From JAKOQB01 sp036824465 (GTDB taxonomy: Bacteria > Pseudomonadota > Gammaproteobacteria > Burkholderiales > Burkholderiaceae_F): a stretch of 25,556 bases of DNA. Positions 8,822 to 17,311 of this stretch are shown here, piece by piece (positions within the stretch are counted from its first letter, which is position 1; the number at the start of each line of letters is the position of its first letter). The position numbers were made by a program, and so were the translations under genes. The DNA lies in contig DAITAC010000063.1 of the NCBI GenBank assembly GCA_036824465.1, forward strand, positions 1 through 25,556. The letters are read 5' to 3'. The notes below the pieces were generated by a model that had not been told where the DNA came from, did not search any database, and worked only from the letters and a program-made list of their open reading frames with translations.

Positions 8822-10522
8822 ATGCCTATGTCCTCCTCCGCCGCAATCGCCTACTTCTCGATGGAAATCGGCCTCGCCGACGCAATCCCGACCTACAGCG
8901 GCGGCCTGGGCGTGCTGGCCGGCGACACGATCCGCTCGGCCGCCGACGGGGAAGTGCCGATGGTCGCGGTCACGCTCGTGCACCGCAAGGGTTACTTTCG
9001 CCAGCGCCTCGACGCGTCCGGTGCGCAGACGGAGGAGTCGGTGCAATGGTCGCCGGCCGACCTGCTGACCGAGTTGCCCGCGCGCGCCACATTGAATCTC
9101 GAAGGACGCGATGTTGCGATTCGCGCCTGGCGCTACGAGGTCAAGGGCGTGACCGGATTCACGGTGCCGGTGTTCCTGCTGGATACCGACCTGCCGGAAA
9201 ACGCCGAGCCCGATCGCCACATCACCGACAGTCTGTACGGCGGCGATGATCGCTATCGGCTGCGCCAGGAGTCGGTGCTTGGAATCGGCGGCGTGCGCAT
9301 GCTGCGCGCGCTCGGCTACACCGACATCCGCCGCTTCCACATGAACGAAGGACACGCTGCGCTGCTCGTGCTCGAGCTCGGTTACGAAGAAATGCTGCGG
9401 CGCGGACAGAATACGGTGACGCGCGAGATCGCGGTCGCGGTGAAGCCGATGTGCGTGTTCACGACCCACACGCCGGTGCCGGCCGGCCACGACCAGTTCC
9501 CGCTCGGGATGGTGCGCGAGGTCATCACGGGGTACGCGGGCGTGTTCACCGAGCGAGCGCAGGAGTTCTGCCTCGACAACATCCTGAACATGACGTACCT
9601 GGCGCTCGACAACAGCCACTACGTCAACGGCGTGGCGAAGAAGCACGGCGAAATATCGCGCGCGATGTTCGCGCAGTACAAGATCGACTCGATCACCAAC
9701 GGCGTGCACGCCGGGCACTGGATTGCGGCCCCGATTGCGGCGCTGTTCGATCGCCACATCACCGCCTGGCGCGAGGACAACGCGAGCCTGCGTTACGCGC
9801 TCGGCATTCCGCGCGGCGAACTTTGGACCGCGCATCAGACGGCCAAGGAAGATCTGATTCACTACGTCAACGAGCACACGGGCGGGAGCCTGTTCTCGAA
9901 CGTGTTCACGATCGGCTTCGCGCGCCGCGCCACCCCGTACAAGCGCGCCGACCTGCTGTTCCATGATGTGCAGCGCCTGCTGGCGGTGAACAGCCACGCC
10001 GGCCCGATCCAGGTCATCTACAGCGGAAAGGCGCATCCGCACGACGGCGGCGGCAAGGATCTGATCCGCCGCATCTTCGAGCAGATCGCCGCGCTCAAGG
10101 GCCGGATCAACATGGTCTACCTGGAGGAGTACGACATGGCGCTGGCGAAGAAACTTGTCGCCGGCGTCGACCTGTGGCTGAACACGCCGCAGCCGCCGAT
10201 GGAGGCGTCCGGCACCAGCGGGATGAAGGCCGCCATGAATGGCGTGCCGCAGTTATCGATGCTCGATGGCTGGTGGATCGAAGGCTGCATCGAGGGTGTC
10301 ACCGGCTGGGCCATCGCCGGCGGTCCGAACGGCGCGGGCGACGAACGCGCCGCCGACGCCGAAACGCTCTACAACACGCTCGAAACCGTGGTGCTGCCGC
10401 TTTTCTACCGCGAGCACGACCGTTATGTTGACGTGATGAAGAACGCGATTGCGCTCAACGGATCGTTCTTCAACACCGAGCGCATGGTCGATCAGTACGT
10501 GCGTAAGGCGTATTTCAGGTAG
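8822..10522 (+). CDS. glgP: Alpha-glucan phosphorylase, short type
   Basis: Pyridoxal-phosphate enzyme that releases glucose 1-phosphate from glycogen or maltodextrins. It belongs to the short glucan phosphorylase branch (about 566 residues, against over 800 for the E. coli MalP/GlgP type). Diagnostic stretches are YFSMEIGL and YSGGLGVLAGD near the N-terminus, FHMNEGHAA, THTPVPAGHD, GFARRATPYKR, and EASGTSGMKAAMNG, in which K469 is the expected PLP-binding lysine. The ATG at 8822 (with another at 8828) is preferred because the conserved domain begins almost at once; a GTG at 8786 would add 12 residues. None has a strong ribosome site. It is followed 42 bp later by phosphoketolase, suggesting a joint role in storage-glucan catabolism. 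Confidence 0.92.
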   Translation: MPMSSSAAIAYFSMEIGLADAIPTYSGGLGVLAGDTIRSAADGEVPMVAVTLVHRKGYFRQRLDASGAQTEESVQWSPADLLTELPARATLNLEGRDVAIRAWRYEVKGVTGFTVPVFLLDTDLPENAEPDRHITDSLYGGDDRYRLRQESVLGIGGVRMLRALGYTDIRRFHMNEGHAALLVLELGYEEMLRRGQNTVTREIAVAVKPMCVFTTHTPVPAGHDQFPLGMVREVITGYAGVFTERAQEFCLDNILNMTYLALDNSHYVNGVAKKHGEISRAMFAQYKIDSITNGVHAGHWIAAPIAALFDRHITAWREDNASLRYALGIPRGELWTAHQTAKEDLIHYVNEHTGGSLFSNVFTIGFARRATPYKRADLLFHDVQRLLAVNSHAGPIQVIYSGKAHPHDGGGKDLIRRIFEQIAALKGRINMVYLEEYDMALAKKLVAGVDLWLNTPQPPMEASGTSGMKAAMNGVPQLSMLDGWWIEGCIEGVTGWAIAGGPNGAGDERAADAETLYNTLETVVLPLFYREHDRYVDVMKNAIALNGSFFNTERMVDQYVRKAYFR

Positions 10523-10564
10523 CGCCGCGATCGCCGCGGCCACGTAGCAGCTTGAGGCTCAAAC

Positions 10565-12955
10565 ATGGACACCCCTGTCAAATCGATTGTTCAACCCAAA
10601 CCATTGAATGCCGATGAACTGCGCAAGCTGAATGCGTGGTGGCGCGCGGCGAACTATCTTTCTGTCGGCCAGATCTACCTGCTCGACAACCCGCTGCTGA
10701 AGGACAAACTCGCGCTCGAGCACGTGAAGCCGCGCCTGCTTGGTCACTGGGGTACCTCGCCCGGGCTGAACTTCATCTACGTGCACCTGAACCGCGTAAT
10801 CAGACGCGATGACCTCAGCATGATCTACATCTGCGGCCCCGGCCACGGCGGGCCGGCGATGGTCGCCAACGCGTATCTGGAAGGCACCTACACCGAGTTC
10901 TATCCGGACAAGACGCAGGACGCGGAGGGATTGAAGAAACTCTTCAAGCAGTTCTCGTTCCCCGGCGGCATCCCGAGCCACGTCGCGCCCGAAACACCGG
11001 GCTCGATCCACGAAGGCGGTGAGCTCGGTTACGCACTCTCGCACGCGTACGGCGCCGCGTTCGACAACCCGGACCTGATCGTCGCCTGCGTGGTAGGCGA
11101 CGGCGAGGCCGAGACCGGGCCGCTGGCGACCGCGTGGCACTCGAACAAGTTCCTCAATCCGGCGAGCGACGGCGCGGTGCTGCCGATCCTGCATCTGAAC
11201 GGCTACAAGATCGCCAACCCAACCGTGCTCGCGCGAATTCCGCACGAGGAACTCGAGGCGCTGTTCGTCGGCTATGGCTACACGCCGTACTTCGTCGAAG
11301 GCGACGATCCCGAGACGATGCATCAGAAGATGGCGGCGACACTCGATACCGCGCTGGGCGAGATCCGTTCGATCCAGCGCAACGCGCGCGCGAGCGGCAA
11401 GGCCGTGCGGCCGCGCTGGCCGATGATTGTGCTGCGCACTCCGAAAGGCTGGACCGGACCGAAGGAAGTCGACGGCAAGCCCACCGAAGGTTCGTGGCGC
11501 TCGCACCAGGTGCCGCTTTCGGAAATGGCCACCAAGCCCGATCACGTGCGCCTTCTTGAACAGTGGATGAAGAGCTATCGGCCCGAAGAACTGTTCGATG
11601 CCAACGGCGCGCTGCTGCCCGAGCTGCGCGAACTCGCGCCCAAAGGTGAGCGGCGCATCAGCGCGAATTCGCACGCCAACGGCGGCGTGCTGCTGAAGGA
11701 TCTGCGACTGCCGGATTTCCGCGACTACGCTGCGAAGATCGACCGGCCTGGCGGTGTACAGGCCGAAGCAACGCGCGTGATGGGCAATTTCCTGCGCGAC
11801 GTGATGAAGATGAACGCGGACCACCGCAACTTCCGCGTCGTCAGCCCGGATGAGTGCGCATCGAATCGCTGGGGGGCGCTGTTCGAGGTGACCGATCGCG
11901 CGTGGATGGCCGAGCGGCTTCCGACCGACGATCACCTGGCGCCCGATGGCCGTGTGATGGAGATCCTGTCCGAGCACACCTGCCAGGGCTGGCTCGAAGG
12001 CTATCTGCTGACCGGACGGCACGGTTTCTTCTCGTGCTACGAGGCGTTCATCCACCTGATCGACTCGATGTTCAACCAGCACGCCAAGTGGCTGAAAGTC
12101 ACGAGCAAGGAGATTGCGTGGCGGCGGCCGATCGCCTCATTGAACTATCTGCTGACTTCGCACGTCTGGCGCCAGGACCACAACGGCTTCTCGCACCAGG
12201 ACCCGGGCTTCATCGACCACGTGGTCAACAAGAAGGCCGACGTGATCCGCGTGTATCTGCCGCCCGATGCGAACACGCTGCTTGCGGTGACGGACGAATG
12301 CCTGCGCAGCCGCAACCTGGTCAACGTGATCGTCGCCGGCAAGCAGCCGCAGCAGGTCTGGCTGACGATGGACCAGGCAATCAAGCACTGTTCAACCGGC
12401 ATCGGCATCTGGGAATGGGCGAGCAACGACTATGGCGCCGAGCCCGACGTGGTGATGGCTTGCGCGGGTGACATTCCGACGCTGGAGACGCTGGCTGCGG
12501 TCGATCTGCTGCGGCAGTGGATTCCGGATCTTAAGGTCCGCGTCGTCAACATCGTCGACCTGATGACGTTGCAGCCGCGCGAGGAGCATCCGCATGGGCT
12601 GTCGAACAAGGACTTCGATGCGTTGTTCACCAGGGACCGGCCGATCATGTTCGCCTACCACGGCTACCCGTGGCTGATCCACCGGCTCACGTATCGCCGC
12701 ACCAATCACCCCAACCTGCATGTGCGCGGATACAAGGAGGAAGGAACGACCAGCACGCCGTTCGACATGGTGGTGAGGAACGATCTCGACCGTTTCCATC
12801 TGGTCGGCGACGTGGTCGAGCGCGTCGAGCGGCTGGCCCCGATCCGCGCGTACATCAAGCAGCGCGTGCGCGACAAGTTGGTCGAGCATCGCGAGTTCAT
12901 CGTCAAGCGCGGCACCGACATGCCGGAAGTGGCGGACTGGAACTGGCCGTCTTGA
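10565..12955 (+). CDS. xfp: Xylulose 5-phosphate / fructose 6-phosphate phosphoketolase
   Basis: Thiamine-diphosphate enzyme that splits xylulose 5-phosphate, and often fructose 6-phosphate, with phosphate to give acetyl phosphate plus glyceraldehyde 3-phosphate or erythrose 4-phosphate. The 796 residues match the usual 790-830. Family motifs include ICGPGHGGPAM, EGGELGYALSHAYGAAFDN (from residue 150), the TPP motif GDGEAE (178-183), and QDHNGFSHQDPGF. Whether it prefers the five- or six-carbon substrate cannot be told. The ATG at 10565 has GAGG 7 bases upstream. It sits between the glucan phosphorylase (42 bp) and acetate kinase (131 bp holding a repeat element), so its acetyl phosphate can go straight to the kinase. 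Confidence 0.97.
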   Translation: MDTPVKSIVQPKPLNADELRKLNAWWRAANYLSVGQIYLLDNPLLKDKLALEHVKPRLLGHWGTSPGLNFIYVHLNRVIRRDDLSMIYICGPGHGGPAMVANAYLEGTYTEFYPDKTQDAEGLKKLFKQFSFPGGIPSHVAPETPGSIHEGGELGYALSHAYGAAFDNPDLIVACVVGDGEAETGPLATAWHSNKFLNPASDGAVLPILHLNGYKIANPTVLARIPHEELEALFVGYGYTPYFVEGDDPETMHQKMAATLDTALGEIRSIQRNARASGKAVRPRWPMIVLRTPKGWTGPKEVDGKPTEGSWRSHQVPLSEMATKPDHVRLLEQWMKSYRPEELFDANGALLPELRELAPKGERRISANSHANGGVLLKDLRLPDFRDYAAKIDRPGGVQAEATRVMGNFLRDVMKMNADHRNFRVVSPDECASNRWGALFEVTDRAWMAERLPTDDHLAPDGRVMEILSEHTCQGWLEGYLLTGRHGFFSCYEAFIHLIDSMFNQHAKWLKVTSKEIAWRRPIASLNYLLTSHVWRQDHNGFSHQDPGFIDHVVNKKADVIRVYLPPDANTLLAVTDECLRSRNLVNVIVAGKQPQQVWLTMDQAIKHCSTGIGIWEWASNDYGAEPDVVMACAGDIPTLETLAAVDLLRQWIPDLKVRVVNIVDLMTLQPREEHPHGLSNKDFDALFTRDRPIMFAYHGYPWLIHRLTYRRTNHPNLHVRGYKEEGTTSTPFDMVVRNDLDRFHLVGDVVERVERLAPIRAYIKQRVRDKLVEHREFIVKRGTDMPEVADWNWPS

Positions 12956-12975
12956 ACTGATGGCGAGCGCCGTTT

Positions 12976-13077
12976 CCCTCACCCCCACCCCTCTCCCCGT
13001 GGGAGAGGGGCTTCTCTTCCTTCTCCCGGAGGGGCTCTTCTTCTCTCTCCCCGTGGGAGAGGGAAAGAGGGTGAGGG
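12976..13077. repeat. 102-bp intergenic repeat element with inverted ends and two internal hairpins
   Basis: Outer 9-bp inverted repeat CCCTCACCC (12976-12984) and GGGTGAGGG (13069-13077). The first hairpin is CCCCTCTCCC (12988-12997) and GGGAGAGGGG (13001-13010) with a CGT loop. The second is CTCTCCC (13045-13051) and GGGAGAG (13055-13061), also with a CGT loop. It fills the space between phosphoketolase and acetate kinase and matches the uvrA insertion at 1396-1495 in ends, size and design. It resembles a REPIN or small MITE-like element; no T-tract follows the hairpins, so it is not a classical terminator. Confidence 0.9.
13073..13077 (+). promoter_or_regulatory. Probable ribosome binding site of ackA, within the repeat arm
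   Basis: GAGGG lies 9 bases before the GTG start of acetate kinase and is the only Shine-Dalgarno-like sequence there. It is the last five bases of the repeat element's right-hand terminal arm. Confidence 0.6.
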
Positions 13078-13086
13078 ATTAGTCAC

Positions 13087-14262
13087 GTGGCCACGCTCCT
13101 CGTCATCAACGCCGGCTCGTCGAGCCTGAAGTTCTCCGGCTACGAGAGCGACGAAGGTGAGCCGCGTCTGCAGTTTCGCGGACTGCTGGAAGGTATTGGC
13201 GATGCGCCGCACTTCGTCGCGCGCGATCCCGCCGGCGCGGTGCTGACGGAACGCCGCTGGCCGACTTCGACACGCCTGTCGCACGACGCCGCATTCGATG
13301 TGCTGCGTGAATGGCTCGATGCGCACGTGGGCGTCGGCGCGCTCGCGGCGGTCGGACACCGCGTCGTGCACGGCGGCAGCCGCTTTGCCGCGCCGGTGCG
13401 TGTCGATCAGGACGTGTTACGCGAACTCGAAGAACTCGTGTCACTGGCTCCGCTGCATCAGCCGCACAATCTGGCGATCATCCGCGCCGTCGCAGCGCGC
13501 GAGCCCGATCTGCCGCAGGTCGCTTGTTTCGATACCGCGTTTCACCGCACGATGCCCGAGGTCGCGCAACGCTTCGCGCTGCCGCGCGCGTTACACGATG
13601 CTGGCATTCGGCGCTACGGTTTCCATGGCCTGTCATACGAGTACATCGCGCGCCGGCTGCGCGACCTTGATCCGGCCGCCGCCGCCGGCCGCGTGGTCGT
13701 CGCGCACCTGGGCGCGGGCGCGAGCCTCGCCGCGCTGCGCGCCGGCAAAAGCGTGGACACGACCATGAGCTTCACCGCACTCGATGGCGTGCCGATGGGC
13801 ACGCGCAGCGGCGCGCTCGACCCCGGCGTATTGCTGTATCTGCTGCAGCAGCGGCGCATGTCGCCGGAGCGCCTGACGCAGTTGCTGTATCACGAGTCGG
13901 GCCTGCTCGGCGTCTCGGGCATCAGCAGCGACATGCGTGAACTGGAGGTGAGCACCGATGCGCGCGCACGCGAAGCCATCGAACTCTTCGTCTACCGCAT
14001 CGCGCGCGAAGTCGGTGCGCTCGCTGCCATCCTGGGTGGACTCGATGCGCTGGTCTTCACTGCCGGCATCGGTGAAAACTCGCCGGGAATCCGGCGTCGC
14101 GTATGCAACGAGATGTGCTGGCTCGGCGTGACGATCGACGCCGACCACAATGCGGCGCACCGCGCTGTCATCTCAGCGCCGGCAAGCGCGATCAAGGTGA
14201 TGGTGATCCCGACCGACGAGGAGCGGATGATCGCGTTGCACACCCGCGCCGTGCTGGGCTGA
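13087..14262 (+). CDS. ackA: Acetate kinase
   Basis: Converts acetyl phosphate and ADP to acetate and ATP. The 391 residues are near the usual 395-405. Visible family motifs are the N-terminal INAGSSSLKF, GHRVVHGG, FDTAFHRTMP, RYGFHGLSYEY, HLGAGASLAAL, MGTRSGALDPG and the C-terminal FTAGIGENSPGIR. The start is GTG at 13087, directly before the conserved N-terminal strand, with a Shine-Dalgarno supplied by the adjoining repeat element. No phosphotransacetylase gene is visible in the window, so phosphoketolase upstream is the likely source of acetyl phosphate. It ends convergently with a decayed membrane-protein gene. Confidence 0.97.
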   Translation: MATLLVINAGSSSLKFSGYESDEGEPRLQFRGLLEGIGDAPHFVARDPAGAVLTERRWPTSTRLSHDAAFDVLREWLDAHVGVGALAAVGHRVVHGGSRFAAPVRVDQDVLRELEELVSLAPLHQPHNLAIIRAVAAREPDLPQVACFDTAFHRTMPEVAQRFALPRALHDAGIRRYGFHGLSYEYIARRLRDLDPAAAAGRVVVAHLGAGASLAALRAGKSVDTTMSFTALDGVPMGTRSGALDPGVLLYLLQQRRMSPERLTQLLYHESGLLGVSGISSDMRELEVSTDARAREAIELFVYRIAREVGALAAILGGLDALVFTAGIGENSPGIRRRVCNEMCWLGVTIDADHNAAHRAVISAPASAIKVMVIPTDEERMIALHTRAVLG

Positions 14263-14390
14263 ATCGCGTGAGGATCCGGGCGACCGGAAACAGGTGCACG
14301 TCGTGCGCTCCTGCAAAGCCCGGCAATGCAACCGGCCCGGAATCACGCCGGCAGGAGACCGGCCTTCGCGTTCGACCCCGTGCAATACCC

Positions 14391-14780
14391 TCAGAACCAC
14401 ACGGTCATCGCCAATCCCGCCCCTGCGAGCAGCACCCACGCCGCTGCCAGCTCAACTTCGACCTGCAGCCCGGCGCGCAGCGAAAACCACGTCATCGACA
14501 GCAGCGCGAGTCCCATCGTGGTCGCCTTGATCAGCACGAAGCCGGTGGTCGCGTAGCCCCACGCGCCGTCGCGCCACAACCACCACGCACTGAGCAGCGC
14601 CAGCGGCACCACGACGCCCAGGTCCAGCACGAATACATACACCGCCGGTGTGTTCGCGGGCACGATCACCGGCGGCAGCGGCCGCGCTTGAGGAACGGGA
14701 TGATCTGGCTGGCCCACAACAGGCGCAGCAAGAAGAAACCACGCCGCGAATAGTCAAGCAAAGTTGCTGAAGAGCGAGTG
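14391..14780 (-). pseudogene. Decayed small membrane protein gene (frameshifted, N-terminal half missing)
   Basis: The 3' part, read from about 14687 down to 14391, encodes a clean hydrophobic stretch with about three membrane segments (VYVFVLDLGVVVPLALL; GYATTGFVLIKATTMGLALL; ELAAAWVLLAGAGLAMTVWF). The pattern resembles the C-terminal half of uncharacterised bacterial membrane proteins with a xxTPxxVFVLDLxxVxPL motif. The likely continuation upstream (FFLLRLLWASQIIPFLKRG, about 14687-14745) is in another frame, so a frameshift lies near 14685, and the N-terminal half expected for such proteins is absent. The preceding hydrolase stop overlaps an ATG (ATGA at 14804-14807) that opens only an 18-codon frame, perhaps the remains of the original start. 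A GTG at 14717 could in theory still express a 108-residue fragment. Confidence 0.6.
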
Positions 14781-14803
14781 GCGCCGGAGCCCTTGTTCGA
14801 ACC

Positions 14804-15781
14804 TCATGGCCTCGCGTTCGCAATCACATGTCCGGCCATTGCGCGCCGGACTTCCTCGTCGCGCCCGACCAGGAGGTGGCCGCCCTGCTCGAAGCCGATG
14901 AACTTCGCACCGGCGATCTGCGATGCGGTGTATTCGGCGCTGGCATAGGTGCCGTAGCCGTCGTCGCGGGCGCTGATCACGAGCGTCGGCGCGCGGATCG
15001 CCGCGAGATCGTAGGGCTGCAGATGAGTCGCCACTTGCGTCTCGTTGCGCAGGCCGTCGGCACGCGCCGACACCGGCAGGATGCTGTCGAGCATCGCGTT
15101 CACCCTCGCCTGCTCAGTCGGGCTCGCGGCCGCGACCAGTTCGGGGGGTGTTGCCAGCACGCGCCGGATCACCTGGTCGCGCGCGACATGCAGCGCGGAC
15201 CAGAAGACGAAGTCCGAGCCGATCAGCGACAGCAGGATCTTCTCGGCCAGCGGTGAGGGCGAGGGCGCGGAGTCGGCCACGCCGGCTGGTTTGTGGGCCA
15301 GGGGCACGACCAGGATCAGTGCGCTGACCCGCTGCGGATGGCGAATCGCCATCTGCATCGCCGACAGTGCACCGGCCGAGACACCGACAACCGCCGCACG
15401 CTGCACACCCAGTGCGTCGAGCAGGCACGCGTGTGCATCGGCCTGCGCTTGCGGCGATGCGTCGGCAGGCAGCGGCGTGCCCAGGTAGCCGAAGCGCGAC
15501 GGCGCGATCACCCGGACCCCTTGTTGCGAGAGAAAGCCCGCGAATTCCATGCCCTGGTCGTGACCACCGCCGGAACCGTGAACCATCAGCAGCGGCACAC
15601 CCTGGCCGGCCTGCTCGTACTCGATCGGGCCGCAGCGCGTTTGCACGACGACGCCGCCACGCGCAGCGCGAGAATGGGCCGCCGCGACGTCGGAGTCGAA
15701 GCGCCACCAGACCCACAGGCCGGCAGCCGCAACGAGCAAGGCGATCACGCCCAGGATGACTTGCAAACGTTGCGCCCGCAT
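14804..15781 (-). CDS. Membrane-anchored alpha/beta hydrolase
   Basis: Alpha/beta hydrolase fold protein of 325 residues with one N-terminal membrane segment (about residues 8-26, ending WVWW), so probably anchored with the catalytic domain in the periplasm. The oxyanion-hole motif is HGSGGG (68-73). The nucleophile is S135 in GVSAGA, the acid is D273 or D274 in ISARDDG, and the histidine is H302 in QGGHLLVG. The substrate is unknown; esterase, lipase and haloperoxidase-like hydrolases share these features. The ATG at 15781 is chosen because the membrane segment begins right after it; the in-frame extension to 15937 overlaps the upstream 2TM gene. It lies 23 bp after that gene, inside the minus-strand operon. 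Confidence 0.88.
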   Translation of the reverse strand: MRAQRLQVILGVIALLVAAAGLWVWWRFDSDVAAAHSRAARGGVVVQTRCGPIEYEQAGQGVPLLMVHGSGGGHDQGMEFAGFLSQQGVRVIAPSRFGYLGTPLPADASPQAQADAHACLLDALGVQRAAVVGVSAGALSAMQMAIRHPQRVSALILVVPLAHKPAGVADSAPSPSPLAEKILLSLIGSDFVFWSALHVARDQVIRRVLATPPELVAAASPTEQARVNAMLDSILPVSARADGLRNETQVATHLQPYDLAAIRAPTLVISARDDGYGTYASAEYTASQIAGAKFIGFEQGGHLLVGRDEEVRRAMAGHVIANARP

Positions 15782-15804
15782 GGTCCGCCCCACGTGCGAG
15801 CCGA

Positions 15805-16083
15805 TCAGCCGCGCTTCATGAACTCGTCGATCTTCTTCTGCTCCCACTCGGGACCGAATACACGATCGAGCCCGAACACCCCCAGGGCGTGCAGGGCGAC
15901 GGCGATACCCCAGCCGAACAGTGGCCAGTAGAACCACCAGCTACCGCCCGAGAAGAAGTTGATAAAGAACAACAACGTCATGACAACAACGTAGACCGCC
16001 AGGTGCCCATAGAAGCCCTTGAGCTTGGCCACTCGTTGCTGTGCCTGGATGAGTCTCTGTTCCTGATCCATGTCGTACCCCAT
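15805..16083 (-). CDS. 2TM domain protein
   Basis: Small inner-membrane protein of 92 residues matching the 2TM domain pattern: an amphipathic N-terminal helix (QEQRLIQAQQRVAKLKGFYGHL), two hydrophobic helices (VYVVVMTLLFFINF and WPLFGWGIAVALHALGVFG) joined by a short Trp/Tyr-rich turn, and a charged tail GPEWEQKKIDEFMKRG. Such domains occur alone or fused to histidine kinases and LiaF-type proteins; the role is unknown. The start at 16083 is kept, though an in-frame ATG at 16071 with GGGG six bases upstream is equally plausible. It lies between the nitroreductase and hydrolase genes on the same strand. Confidence 0.85.
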   Translation of the reverse strand: MGYDMDQEQRLIQAQQRVAKLKGFYGHLAVYVVVMTLLFFINFFSGGSWWFYWPLFGWGIAVALHALGVFGLDRVFGPEWEQKKIDEFMKRG

Positions 16084-16127
16084 TTCAAGTCGGCGTTCTC
16101 CGCGTCGGACGCCTCAACTTCACTCAC

Positions 16128-17297
16128 TCAGACCAGCACCGCCTGCACGGGCCGGCGCAGCGACGGCGGCAGCTTCGGGCCGCGTCCGAATCGAACCACC
16201 AGGTCGGGTCGGTGCGCGCCAAGTCCCAGGTGGCTGGCGAACTGCGGTCGCAGCGACGCCACCTCGACCGGCTGATTGACGAACGCGTTGCGTATTCCGA
16301 GCGCGGCGGCCTGCAGCGCGAAACGCTCGTAAGCGCGGCCGACCTCGACCCAATGCGCCTTGTCCGCTGCCTGGCCCACAAACACGGCGACACCGGCCGA
16401 ACTGCGCAGGTGCCTGGCGTACTTGTCGTTCTCTGACTTCGGCGTGAAGACGAACCCGAACATCAGCCTGCCCAACCAATCCGGCACGATCGGGTTGCCC
16501 GACGACGCGCCGAACAGGCCATCACGCAGGCGCACTGCCTCAGCGCCGCTGAATCGGATCCACGCCTTCAACTCCTCGACAAAGGCCGGGTCGTTCATCT
16601 GTGCGGTGTTGCCCTGGACGACATACTCGAGCACCCCGTCGATCGCCGATTTCTCCGTCAGCAGCAGCACGCGAACCGGGCCGGAACCCGCAGCGCGTTC
16701 GAGCAGCGTCAGGTCATCCTTCGACAACGGTTGAGCGTCGTACTCGCCGCGCGTGCACTGCCGTTCGGGGATGGCCTTGAACAGCGACGAGGCATCGGCC
16801 CGGGTCGGCTGCAGCTCGATCCTGACCGAATCGCGCGCCGCGTCGAAACTGGCTTCACCCTTCAGCCCGTGCGCCAGCGCAGACTGGATCAGGTTCTCTG
16901 CCGCACATCCCAGCGAAACGAAAAGATGATGATCGTCCGGATCAACCGCAGGACAACGCCGCGACAGGTCAGGCAGGATCGTGATCGCCTTGTCTTCGAC
17001 GGCAAACTTCCAGCACTGCGTGTTGTGGCTGGACGGCGCGAGCGTCGCATAGCGAACGAGTTCCATGCCAAGCGCCGCGCCCTCGAATCCACTCAACGCG
17101 CCAAGTCGCCACGTGCGACCCGAGACGATTTCATAGCTCTCCGCATCCGGGCCGGATGAACAGCCGGACATCATCGACACGCCACCAAGGATTGCCGGTG
17201 AAGTGCTTGCGCGGACGAGCGCCGCCGCGGCGGCCCCCAATACCCCGCGTCGAGTGGCCACCGTGTTCGATTTCGCACAGCCCGTGCTCGCCGCCAT
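16128..17297 (-). CDS. Acg-like nitroreductase-family protein with Tat-type signal
   Basis: Protein of 389 residues related to the FMN-binding nitroreductases of the Acg type (Mycobacterium dormancy-linked Acg/Rv2032 family). Evidence is LAPSSHNTQCWKFAVEDKAI near the N-terminus, HLFVSLGCAAENLIQSAL, and the C-terminal segment GRAYERFALQAAALGIRNAFV. The N-terminus has TRRGVLGAAAAALVRA, a twin-arginine-like signal (R16 R17), followed by SMMSGC with C46 as a possible lipid anchor. If both hold, it is an exported flavoprotein lipoprotein. Its reaction is unknown; Acg itself may sequester flavin rather than reduce nitro compounds. AAGGAG sits five bases before the ATG. It follows the small membrane protein gene by 14 bp and is in the same operon. 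Confidence 0.85.
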   Translation of the reverse strand: MAASTGCAKSNTVATRRGVLGAAAAALVRASTSPAILGGVSMMSGCSSGPDAESYEIVSGRTWRLGALSGFEGAALGMELVRYATLAPSSHNTQCWKFAVEDKAITILPDLSRRCPAVDPDDHHLFVSLGCAAENLIQSALAHGLKGEASFDAARDSVRIELQPTRADASSLFKAIPERQCTRGEYDAQPLSKDDLTLLERAAGSGPVRVLLLTEKSAIDGVLEYVVQGNTAQMNDPAFVEELKAWIRFSGAEAVRLRDGLFGASSGNPIVPDWLGRLMFGFVFTPKSENDKYARHLRSSAGVAVFVGQAADKAHWVEVGRAYERFALQAAALGIRNAFVNQPVEVASLRPQFASHLGLGAHRPDLVVRFGRGPKLPPSLRRPVQAVLV

Positions 17298-17311
17298 CGG
17301 CGCTCCTTGTT

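Noticed and set aside
8792..10042. 416-codon minus-strand frame opposite glucan phosphorylase
   Set aside because: Antisense to strongly conserved phosphorylase motifs; composition is that of a shadow frame.
10559..12082. 507-codon minus-strand frame opposite phosphoketolase
   Set aside because: Antisense shadow with biased composition and no recognisable domain.
12988..13010. Strong hairpin after phosphoketolase as an intrinsic terminator
   Set aside because: No T-tract follows, and the hairpin is part of a repeat element found also inside coding sequence.
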